Positions 27,923 to 34,845 of a stretch of DNA of 64,000 bases are shown one piece after another. The stretch spans positions 32,236 to 96,235 of the forward strand of contig CAMAUE010000002.1 in NCBI GenBank assembly GCA_945861245.1, read 5' to 3'. A model generated the notes under the pieces. The model searched no databases. It saw only the letters and a list, made by a program, of their open reading frames with translations, and was not told where the DNA came from. Source of the DNA: Singulisphaera sp. GP187. Its GTDB lineage: Bacteria; Planctomycetota; Planctomycetia; Gemmatales; Gemmataceae. The translations under genes were made by a program, and so were the position numbers. Each line of letters starts with the position of its first letter. The first letter of the stretch is position 1.

Positions 27923-28383
27923 CAGGAATGGAGAAGACTACCATGATGCTAATGCTTCCGAAGACGCGAAAATTCAAGAGTCTCGTTCGCCACGGCACAG
28001 CGACGGTCGAGTTTGCCGTCGTCGCCACCTTTTTGATGACGCTGACGCTCGGCACGATCGAAATAACCCGTGCCATTCAGGTGAAGAATGTGCTATCGGA
28101 TGCAGCTCGAAGTGGTTGCCGACTGGGATCGCAGCCGGGCTATACGTCCCAACAAGTCACCGACAATGTGAATGCCGTCCTTACGAACAATGGTATCACG
28201 ACGACACTTGCGACGGTGACGATACTCGTCAACGGATCGAGTAAGGATATCTCGAAGGCGAGTAAAGGCGACCAGATATCCGTCAAGGTCGCCGTGACGA
28301 TTGCCAATATCAGCTGGAATACGCCGCTGTTCTTCGCCAACTCCGAAGTTGAATCCGAAACGGTCGTTATGATGCACCAATGA
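27919..28383 (+). CDS. TadE-like pseudopilin (2)
   Basis: 154 residues from ATG 27919, coupled to the preceding gene by ATGA; ATG 27928 is also possible. RHGTATVEFAVVATFLMTLT and GTIEITRAIQVKNVLSDAAR repeat the TadE pattern. The exported part (NNGITTTLATVTILVNGSSK, then DQISVKVAV) is clearly similar in layout to the first protein, so the two look like a tandem duplication. It is a single-pass inner-membrane protein with a periplasmic C-terminus. The function is inferred from the family only. Confidence 0.85.
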   Translation: MTGMEKTTMMLMLPKTRKFKSLVRHGTATVEFAVVATFLMTLTLGTIEITRAIQVKNVLSDAARSGCRLGSQPGYTSQQVTDNVNAVLTNNGITTTLATVTILVNGSSKDISKASKGDQISVKVAVTIANISWNTPLFFANSEVESETVVMMHQ

Positions 28384-28390
28384 TGACGCG

Positions 28391-28487
28391 GCCGACAAAA
28401 GGTGATTTCCGAGGCTGAAGCGTAGGCGAGGCGGCCTGAATGCCTCGCTTACGCTTCAGCCTCCGACGGGAAATTGTCTTTTGTCGG
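28391..28487. repeat. Family B variant inverted repeat with outer arms, copy B4
   Basis: Inner arms of 22 nt (GAGGCTGAAGCGTAGGCGAG and its partner) with outer GCCGACAAAAG / CTTTTGTCGGC termini. It separates the second TadE-like gene from the TadG-like gene. Confidence 0.85.
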
Positions 28488-28520
28488 CGGCGTCAGTAAT
28501 GAAACAATGAGAGACCCGTC

Positions 28521-29714
28521 ATGAGAACTATGCCTGCCGAGAACGTATCATCCCGACGAGGTGCGATCGCGCCGCTGACGTGCGTCATGCTGGTGTTTTT
28601 GCTCGGAATGGTGGCGTTTGCTGTCGATCTCAGCTGGATTGTTTTGACGAAATCGGAGCTGCAGAACGCCGCCGATTCCGCCGCACTCGCCGGCGCGGGC
28701 AGACTGGGCGAAAACTTTGTTCTCTACAATCTTCCGAATCAAACCGCGACAACGAAAACTAACCTCATGAGCGCTGCTGTTGCCGAGGCGAAGACGTACG
28801 CCACGACGTTTGCGAGTCTGAATTCCGCCGGCGCGGTCAACAATCTGACGCTTTTGGCCGCTGACATTGATGTTGGCTTCACCTCGAGTAGCGGCGTCTT
28901 TACGTCGTACACCTCGGACAACACCAAGTATCCCAATACCGTCAACGTGACGATGCGGCGCGACGCCTCCGCAAACACGTCCCTCGGCCTGTTCTTCGCT
29001 CCTGTGTTCGGCATCTCGAAAACCGACGTAACCGCGACGGCGTCATCGACCCTCTACACCAGCGTGATCGATAGCTACAAGGTCGGTTCGGTCAATTCTG
29101 GCATGCTGCCCGTTACCTTCGATGTCAACGACTGGAACGAATTCATCAAATCGGGCCAGGATTCCAACGGCACCACGAATAAGGACAGCAGCGGCTACCC
29201 CGTGCTTGAGGTCTATCCCAGCATCAAGGATAAGGGCAACTTCGGCTTGCTGAGCCTGAATGACTCTCATGTCGGTGCCAACACGATCAGCGGCTGGATC
29301 AACAATGGCGTTCCCTCTTCGGACATTCAAACCCTGATATTCAACGGTCTTATTCCGCTCTCCAAACATACCTCGGCATGGGATTGGCAGGGAGAAAACG
29401 GCTTCAAAGCCTCGAATGTGATGGATATCAATGCTTACGTCGGCAAGATCTTTGTCCTACCACTCTTCACACCAAAAGATCCCAGCACCACCAGCTATAG
29501 CGCCGGCAAAGGGCAGGGGTCGAACTACAACTACAACATCGTGCAATTCGTCGGCGTCAAGATCATGCAAGCCCCGAGCAACAACAAACAGGTTTGGATT
29601 CAGCCGGCGGCCATCAGCGATCCGAACATGATCCTTACTACCGCCTCCACCGTTCCGCTCGGCACGAGCAGTACGTTTTCCACCATCATCGTGCCTGCCA
29701 AGCTTACGAATTAG
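28521..29714 (+). CDS. TadG-like (TadE/G N-terminal domain) exported protein
   Basis: 397 residues from ATG 28521. SRRGAIAPLTCVMLVFLLGM, then VAFAVDLSWIVLTKSELQNA and ADSAALAGA, is the N-terminal Tad domain: one membrane helix followed by the conserved Asn-Ala-Ala-Asp-Ser-Ala-Ala-Leu-Ala segment. The remaining 340 residues are a Ser/Thr/Asn-rich periplasmic domain without a von Willebrand MIDAS motif that I can see. It follows two TadE-like genes on the same strand and probably belongs with them in a pilus or secretion-related assembly. Confidence 0.85.
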   Translation: MRTMPAENVSSRRGAIAPLTCVMLVFLLGMVAFAVDLSWIVLTKSELQNAADSAALAGAGRLGENFVLYNLPNQTATTKTNLMSAAVAEAKTYATTFASLNSAGAVNNLTLLAADIDVGFTSSSGVFTSYTSDNTKYPNTVNVTMRRDASANTSLGLFFAPVFGISKTDVTATASSTLYTSVIDSYKVGSVNSGMLPVTFDVNDWNEFIKSGQDSNGTTNKDSSGYPVLEVYPSIKDKGNFGLLSLNDSHVGANTISGWINNGVPSSDIQTLIFNGLIPLSKHTSAWDWQGENGFKASNVMDINAYVGKIFVLPLFTPKDPSTTSYSAGKGQGSNYNYNIVQFVGVKIMQAPSNNKQVWIQPAAISDPNMILTTASTVPLGTSSTFSTIIVPAKLTN

Positions 29715-29761
29715 CTGCATTCAAGTGGAAGACGCTAAGTGTCTGAACATTTGATTAATAA

Positions 29762-30157
29762 GTGACAGCGCCTATGGTGGGCGCAATCACGCCCGGCATC
29801 GACATGCTGGCGAACGATCTCGGTGCGGTGGTCCGCCGCACCATCGAGCGCAGCAGGCGGGTGCTGATTCCTACCTTCAGCCTGGTCCGCACTCAGACGG
29901 TGATCTTCTTCTGGCATCAACTTATCCACCAGGGCACAATCCCGCGACTGCCGATCTTCGTCGACAGTCCGCTGGCAGCGGCGGCGACAGAAGTCTTTCG
30001 TCTGCTCCTCGAATGCTTCGACGAAGAAACGTCACGGATGCTCTACAGCGATCGCGACCTCTTTAGTGAGTCGCTGGTCCGCTACACGCGACTTCGCAAA
30101 CGCGGATTCGGCGATGAGGCATGCTCGAGGCCGGGCAATACGGGGACGCTTGAATAG
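29762..30157 (+). pseudogene. Fragment of an MBL-fold/beta-CASP RNA-processing nuclease
   Basis: About 131 codons. RRVLIPTFSLVRTQTVIFFW, then PIFVDSPLAAAATEVFRLLL and ETSRMLYS, is the beta-CASP domain of RNase J/CPSF-like nucleases (the usual form is close to vIPaFavGRtQ and PvfvDSPLA). The metallo-beta-lactamase half that should precede it, with the HxHxDH zinc motif, is absent. The C-terminal motif C is also missing: homology stops near LVRYTR. Family D repeats begin 24 bp after its stop. It is best read as a gene remnant, although a domain-only protein cannot be excluded. Confidence 0.7.
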
Positions 30158-30180
30158 AGTGAATCAATCAGAGAACGCAA

Positions 30181-30259
30181 CCCAGAGGTGAGATACTCCA
30201 AACCTCTGGGATGATTGATGACATCACATCCCAAGGGTTCGGAGTGCTTCACCCTTGGG
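30181..30259. repeat. Tandem family D hairpins, copy D3
   Basis: Two 9-nt-arm hairpins (30181-30210 and 30230-30259) separated by 19 bp, ending 13 bp before the dehydratase start. They occupy the whole leader and could shield its ribosome site. Confidence 0.8.
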
Positions 30260-30272
30260 CATTGAAACACTT

Positions 30273-31304
30273 ATGCACATCACCCGCATCCGCACCTGTC
30301 AGCCGCCGTGCGATTCGCCGAAAGATTGGCGGACGTCGCTGGGCCAAATCCTGGTCGCTATCGATACCGATGTCGGCCTCACGGGCTATGGCGTCGGCGG
30401 CGGCGGGTTGTCGGCGATGCACATCGTTCGCACGGTGTTGGGCGATCTTCTGGTTGGCCGTAAGGTCGAACCCATTGCGACGCGCTGGCAGGAGATGTAC
30501 GACGCCACGCTGGCGTTTGGCCGCAAGGGCGTTGCCGTCATGGCGATCAGCGGCGTCGATTTGGCGCTCTGGGACCTGCGGGCCAAAGCGGCGGGCGTGT
30601 CGGTCGCGCAACTTTTGGGCGGACCGCGCCATGCGACACTGCTAACCTATGCGACGGTGTGGGGCGACCTATCCGCCACGATGGTCGGCACGCACTCGGC
30701 GTTCAAACTGCACCTTGGCAAGCAGGAGGCGGGTGACGTACAGCCGCTCGTCGATGTCGTTCGGCGAGCGCGAGATCGCGTTGGACCTGGCGTAACGCTG
30801 ATGGTGGATGCGTGGATGAAGTGGGACGTTCCGTTCACGCTCCGGTTTGCGGACGCCGTCGTTGACCTGGGCCTCGATTGGATCGAGGAGCCGATTTCTC
30901 CGGACGATCTCGCGGGCTATGCGGAGTTGTGCATGCGATCGCCCATTCCGATCGCGGGTGGTGAGCACGAATTCACGGCGACGGCGTTTCAGGAATTGAT
31001 CGACCGCCGGCTGCACCACGTTCTTCAGCCCGACGTTTGCTGGGTCGGCGGGATGACCGAGTTGGTGAAGATCTACACGGCGGCGAATCAGGCCGGCGTG
31101 CGCGTCTGTCCGCATCGCGGCGCGGAGGTTTGGGCGCTGCCGGCGCTGGCCGCGCTCGATTCCCAACCGCTCGCGGAATCGGGCCGACCGTGGCTGACGT
31201 GGGTTGGCGGGCAACCGCCGATTTGCGATGGCGTGATCGAAGTGCCGAGCGATGTCGGCTTCGGCGCGACATTCTCGACGGAAGTGCTGGCGATGCTGGA
31301 ATGA
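30273..31304 (+). CDS. Enolase-superfamily sugar-acid dehydratase (rhamnonate dehydratase-like)
   Basis: 343 residues from ATG 30273 (MHITRIRTC). The TTG-initiated longer frame at 30255 lies in a hairpin and is rejected. The mandelate racemase/muconate-lactonising fold is clear. The metal ligands are Asp in VDAWMKWD, Glu in DWIEEPISPDD and Glu in IAGGEHEFT. HVLQPDVCWVGGMTELVKIY and the His in VCPHRGAEVW complete the active site. GGEHE, QPDVCWVGG and CPH together resemble L-rhamnonate dehydratases more than mandelate racemases. It should dehydrate an aldonic acid to a 2-keto-3-deoxy acid in the cytoplasm. The exact sugar acid is not decided by the sequence. Confidence 0.85.
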   Translation: MHITRIRTCQPPCDSPKDWRTSLGQILVAIDTDVGLTGYGVGGGGLSAMHIVRTVLGDLLVGRKVEPIATRWQEMYDATLAFGRKGVAVMAISGVDLALWDLRAKAAGVSVAQLLGGPRHATLLTYATVWGDLSATMVGTHSAFKLHLGKQEAGDVQPLVDVVRRARDRVGPGVTLMVDAWMKWDVPFTLRFADAVVDLGLDWIEEPISPDDLAGYAELCMRSPIPIAGGEHEFTATAFQELIDRRLHHVLQPDVCWVGGMTELVKIYTAANQAGVRVCPHRGAEVWALPALAALDSQPLAESGRPWLTWVGGQPPICDGVIEVPSDVGFGATFSTEVLAMLE

Positions 31305-31306
31305 TC

Positions 31307-31374
31307 CTGTTTCCCGCTTGCGGCTTAGCGCTCGCACGGAGTAATCCGAGCGCCAGGCCGCACGCGGGAAACAG
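31307..31374. repeat. Family A inverted repeat, copy A4
   Basis: Arms of about 28 nt with four mismatches, extending the family A core outwards by CTGTTTC. It lies just after the dehydratase stop. Confidence 0.85.
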
Positions 31375-31471
31375 TGGCGTTGCTTTTTGCCTCTTCCCAT
31401 CGGGTCGTTGCCGCGTAAATAACCATCGTAGAGAAAGCCGACGAGTTTATTCCACTGGAAAGGATCCCCGC

Positions 31472-31996
31472 ATGTTCCGTTTCACTTTTGTTTGCACCCT
31501 GATCACTTTGGCCAGCCTGACTCACGCCGGTGAATCGACCAAAGCCGGCGCGGCAAAGAAGATTGCATCCGAACTCGCAGCGGCAATGATCAAAGGCGAT
31601 CACGCCAAAGTTGTCGACCGAACCTATGACAAGATCGTCGAAATGGCCGGCGGGCGAGAGAAAATGATACGGGGCATCGGCGAACTGGCGAAAGCGATGG
31701 AAGCGAAGGGTGTGAAATTCCACGCCTTGAACGTCGGTGAACCAGGCGACGTGTTGACGGAGGGGAAATTCACGTTCGTGGTCGTACCGACGGTCATGGT
31801 GATGCGCGTGCCGAATGCGTCGTTGACGGGAAAGTCGTTTCTACTTGGCATATCGCTGGATGATGGAAAAAGCTGGAAGTTCGTGGAAGGCGCGAAGCTG
31901 ACGGACAAAGCAGTGCGAGGCAAGGTGCTGCCGCCGTTGCCCGCGCAACTCAAGCTGCCGGCGATGGAGATGCCGGTGATCGTGCGGGATAAGTGA
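31472..31996 (+). CDS. Small exported protein of unknown function
   Basis: 174 residues. ATG 31472 follows AAGGA; MFRFTFVCTLITLASLTHAG is a signal peptide. The longer frame to 31037 is a shadow of the dehydratase. The mature part has ELAAAMIKGDHAKVVDRTYD, a helical segment reminiscent of SnoaL/NTF2-like small cone-fold proteins, then KFTFVVVPTVMVMRVPNASL and ISLDDGKSWKFVEGAKL. That order (helices, then strands ending in DGkWKF) fits the pattern of small NTF2-like exported domains, but I cannot name a family securely. It is probably periplasmic. It is followed by repeat A5 and a convergent acyl-CoA dehydrogenase gene. Confidence 0.75.
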   Translation: MFRFTFVCTLITLASLTHAGESTKAGAAKKIASELAAAMIKGDHAKVVDRTYDKIVEMAGGREKMIRGIGELAKAMEAKGVKFHALNVGEPGDVLTEGKFTFVVVPTVMVMRVPNASLTGKSFLLGISLDDGKSWKFVEGAKLTDKAVRGKVLPPLPAQLKLPAMEMPVIVRDK

Positions 31997-32015
31997 GAGA
32001 TTGCCTTTTGAATTT

Positions 32016-32076
32016 GCCGCTTGCGGCTTAGCGCTCACTTCACGTCAGATGACGTGAGCGCTAAGCCGCAAGCGGC
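32016..32076. repeat. Family A inverted repeat, copy A5
   Basis: Perfect 23-nt arms (32016-32038 and 32054-32076) between two convergent genes. It may serve as a bidirectional terminator, but there is no U-tract. Confidence 0.9.
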
Positions 32077-32086
32077 GAATCGACGC

Positions 32087-33259
32087 TCACTTATACGCCT
32101 CATACTCCTTGCCGCCCAACAGCGCCGATGCGATTTTGAGCTTCAAGATCTCGTCCGTACCTTCGTAGATTCGGCACACGCGCACGTCCATCAGATGTCG
32201 GCCGGGACGGTACAGCGTTGACCAGCCGCGACCGCCGAAGATTTGCACGGCATGATCGGCGGCGTCCCAGGCGGCGTTCGAGGCGTACAGCTTCGCCTGG
32301 GCGGCGAGCAGATCGGACTTCGCACGCAGGTCGATATTCGTAGGGTCCGCATTCGCCGAATCTTTCGCCTCGGCGGCTTTCAGGATCAGCGCCTCACTCG
32401 CCAGGCGTGCCATCTCAATCGCCGTCAGATGTTCCTGCACGAGTTGATGCTTGCCGATGGCTTTGCCATGCTGCGTACGTTCCTTGGCATAGCGGATCGA
32501 TTCGATCAAGCAATCCTCGATGACGCCAAGACAGCCAGACGCGACGCTCAACCGCCCGCTGACGAGCGTGCCCATCGCTATGCGAAAGCCGTCGCCTTCC
32601 GGGCCAAGCAAGTTCGTCAACGGCGTGTGGAGATCGGTCATTTCGAACATGCCGGTGTTCGCGGAGTACATACCCATCTTGGCGACTAGGTCCTCACGCG
32701 CGAAGCCGGGTTGATCGACGTCGATGATGAACGCGCTGATCCGTCCGCCGGCTTTCGGATAGGCGAAGGTGACGATGGTCGTCGCGATGCCGGCGTTGGA
32801 GATGAGATACTTCGTGCCATTAAGGCGATAATGGTCGGCCTGCTTTTCGTAGGTGCTCGTCATCTCCAGCGGGTTGCTGCCGGCGTCCGGTTCGGTCAGG
32901 CCGAAAGCGAAAATCTTGTCTCCCTTGCACGACGCGGGCAGGTATCGGCGTTTCTGGTCTTCGCTGCCCCATGTCATGATCGGATACTGCCCGATGCTCG
33001 TATGCCCGGAGAAGAAGGTGCGCACGCCGGTCCCCTCTTGGCCGATGCGTGCGAGCGCTTTGACGTAGGTGACGGTGTCGGCGCCGCGTCCGCCGTACTC
33101 GGTCGGCACGGGCATGCCGAGAATGTTATACTTCTGCGCCAGCGGAATCAGATGTTGGTTGAAGCGATGCTCGACATAGCAAAGCTCCTCGTGCTCACGC
33201 AACTCCTGACAGAACGATTCGACATCAGACAACAAACGACGTTGATCCGCGTTGTGCAT
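32087..33259 (-). CDS. Acyl-CoA dehydrogenase
   Basis: 390 residues; ATG 33259 follows GGGAGATAA at good spacing. The order is typical: N-terminal helical domain, FAFGLTEPDAGSNPLEMTST (the FAD/substrate motif), a middle beta domain (NGTKYLISNAGIATTIVTFA) and a C-terminal helical domain with IFGGRGWSTLYRPGRHLMDV. RICRIYEGTDEI-like CRIYEGTDEILKLKIA carries the likely catalytic Glu. It is an FAD enzyme that introduces an alpha-beta double bond into an acyl-CoA, passing electrons to ETF in the cytoplasm. No ETF or thiolase gene is nearby. The chain-length preference is unknown. Confidence 0.9.
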   Translation of the reverse strand: MHNADQRRLLSDVESFCQELREHEELCYVEHRFNQHLIPLAQKYNILGMPVPTEYGGRGADTVTYVKALARIGQEGTGVRTFFSGHTSIGQYPIMTWGSEDQKRRYLPASCKGDKIFAFGLTEPDAGSNPLEMTSTYEKQADHYRLNGTKYLISNAGIATTIVTFAYPKAGGRISAFIIDVDQPGFAREDLVAKMGMYSANTGMFEMTDLHTPLTNLLGPEGDGFRIAMGTLVSGRLSVASGCLGVIEDCLIESIRYAKERTQHGKAIGKHQLVQEHLTAIEMARLASEALILKAAEAKDSANADPTNIDLRAKSDLLAAQAKLYASNAAWDAADHAVQIFGGRGWSTLYRPGRHLMDVRVCRIYEGTDEILKLKIASALLGGKEYEAYK

Positions 33260-33270
33260 GTTTATCTCCC

Positions 33271-33369
33271 AATTTCAAATTGCAAATTTCAGATTGCAAA
33301 TTTCAAATGCGATTCATCCTTGCTGTGTGCGCGTTTTCAATTTGCAATCTGCAATTTGAAATTTGCAAT
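33271..33369. repeat. AT-rich inverted repeat L
   Basis: Complementary arms made of alternating AATTTGCAA / TTTCAAATT blocks on both sides of a 35-bp GC-rich centre, between the acyl-CoA dehydrogenase start and the glycosyltransferase stop. A related half (AATCTGCAATCTACAATTTC) occurs at 12511-12530. Confidence 0.75.
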
Positions 33370-33375
33370 GATTTT

Positions 33376-34206
33376 TTACCGAATCGCCGTCGAAAGCCGA
33401 TACCAGGCGCGATGCAGTCGTCCGAGAATGCGATGGCTCTTCGGTAGTTTGCGAAGCAATCGTGGCCAGCCGGTCGGGCGTTCATGGCAGCGGTAATGCC
33501 AATAAGCGCAGTATTGCTCAAGGTGGGCATCGCCGGCGTGGCGACGGCTGACTTCGAGGATTTCGTGGAAGACCTGCATGCGCATGGACAGCGTTTTTGT
33601 CGCGGGGTGGATGCGCGAGCAGGCGAGGAACTCGGGCACATGCGCGATCGTCGCCCTGCCGTGACCGAGTCGGAGCCAATATTCGTAGTCCATCGCGCAA
33701 TCGAGCGTGTCGTCAAACAGACCGAAGCGATCCATCGTATGTCGGCGCCAGAAAGCGGCAGGTTGACAGATGAAGCACGTTTCGACGAGTTGCGCGAAGC
33801 GGTAGGCGCGCGTCGGGTAATCGCCGAACTCGCGATCGTCGGCATCGATGAACCGGGCGTTGCCATAGAGCATGTCCCATTCTTGATGCTGCTGAAAATG
33901 CGCGACTACGGTGGCGACGGCGCCGGGGAGGAGCGTATCGTCGGAGTTGAGATAGGCGACGATCTCGCCTCGGCAGCGGCGCAGGCCTTGGTTGATGGCG
34001 TCGGTCTGCCCGCCATCACGCTGGGATTGCCAGGGGAAACGCTCGCCATAACTTCGAAGGATGTCAACGGAACCATCGGTCGAGCCGCCGTCGAGGACGA
34101 GATACTCGATGTTTGGGTAGTCTTGAGTCAGCACGCTTTCGATGGTGCGGCGAAGGAAGGATGCCTGGTTGAAGGACGGCGTGATGATCGAAACGATCGG
34201 CAACAT
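33376..34206 (-). CDS. Family 2 glycosyltransferase
   Basis: 276 residues; ATG 34206 (MLPIVSIITPSFNQ) follows AAGGACT. The N-terminal GT-A fold is plain: SIITPSFNQASFLRRTIESV, YLVLDGGSTDGSVDIL, RDGGQTDAINQGL and YLNSDDTLLPGAV, where NSDD is the DxD-type metal/nucleotide-sugar site. ETCFICQPAAFWRRH and MDYEYWLRLG are typical acceptor-side motifs. It transfers a sugar from a nucleotide donor to an unknown acceptor at the cytoplasmic side of the membrane. A hypothetical gene ends 28 bp upstream on the same strand, suggesting an operon of two. Confidence 0.9.
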   Translation of the reverse strand: MLPIVSIITPSFNQASFLRRTIESVLTQDYPNIEYLVLDGGSTDGSVDILRSYGERFPWQSQRDGGQTDAINQGLRRCRGEIVAYLNSDDTLLPGAVATVVAHFQQHQEWDMLYGNARFIDADDREFGDYPTRAYRFAQLVETCFICQPAAFWRRHTMDRFGLFDDTLDCAMDYEYWLRLGHGRATIAHVPEFLACSRIHPATKTLSMRMQVFHEILEVSRRHAGDAHLEQYCAYWHYRCHERPTGWPRLLRKLPKSHRILGRLHRAWYRLSTAIR

Positions 34207-34234
34207 GGCGGAGTCCTTTCCAAGGCAGAACACG

Positions 34235-34720
34235 TCACGACTCGTCGGTGAGGTCGATGCGCAGGAGTTCGGTCGGCGTCAGGATACGGGCGAGATCGAA
34301 GGCCTTTTCAATCTGGACTTTCATTACCTCATTCTTCTGTTTTAGCGTGCGCAGCCGTTCTAGGTTTTCAGGCGATTGACTGGGCAAGGTAAGCAATCGT
34401 TTGTCATGCGTATCGACGAAGAAGACCCAGGTCTCTTTGCCATGATGCTCCATCTGTCGTAGGCACAGCTTCAAATAGCGAAAACCATCGCGCCCTAGGC
34501 GAAAGGCGAAACCGCCCGCCCCATCCTTCTCTGGAAGCAACTCATGGCAAACCGGCAGCGCGAGCGGCGAGGGCGGCAGGTAATCCGTAACCGCTGCGTC
34601 TGGCGCGATCTCAAGGTAGGGGCGTACCGCGACCGGGATCGATGCCGACCCCGATGGATACGCCAACTCCAAGAAGATTCGGCAGACCTGGGCCAGGTCC
34701 CGCGTGGTAAACAATTCCAC
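34235..34720 (-). CDS. Hypothetical protein, cotranscribed with the glycosyltransferase
   Basis: 161 residues from ATG 34720. I recognise no domain. The sequence is soluble with no signal peptide; TWVFFVDTHDKRLLTLPSQS and a charged helical stretch (ENLERLRTLKQKNEVMKVQI) are the only features of note. Codon use and GC-rich third positions fit the neighbours, which supports a real gene. It is on the same strand as the glycosyltransferase, 28 bp upstream of it. Its product may act with it, but that is only a guess from position. Confidence 0.65.
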   Translation of the reverse strand: MELFTTRDLAQVCRIFLELAYPSGSASIPVAVRPYLEIAPDAAVTDYLPPSPLALPVCHELLPEKDGAGGFAFRLGRDGFRYLKLCLRQMEHHGKETWVFFVDTHDKRLLTLPSQSPENLERLRTLKQKNEVMKVQIEKAFDLARILTPTELLRIDLTDES

Positions 34721-34845
34721 GGTACGCTCCGAGTTTCAACTGCCTTCTGGCCGAAATGATGAGCAATCGTCGCGATCGGTTAAATATCATGAGTTAGTAT
34801 ACCAAACAACGCGGTTGTATGCTCAATCAACACGGGAGGTGGTCG

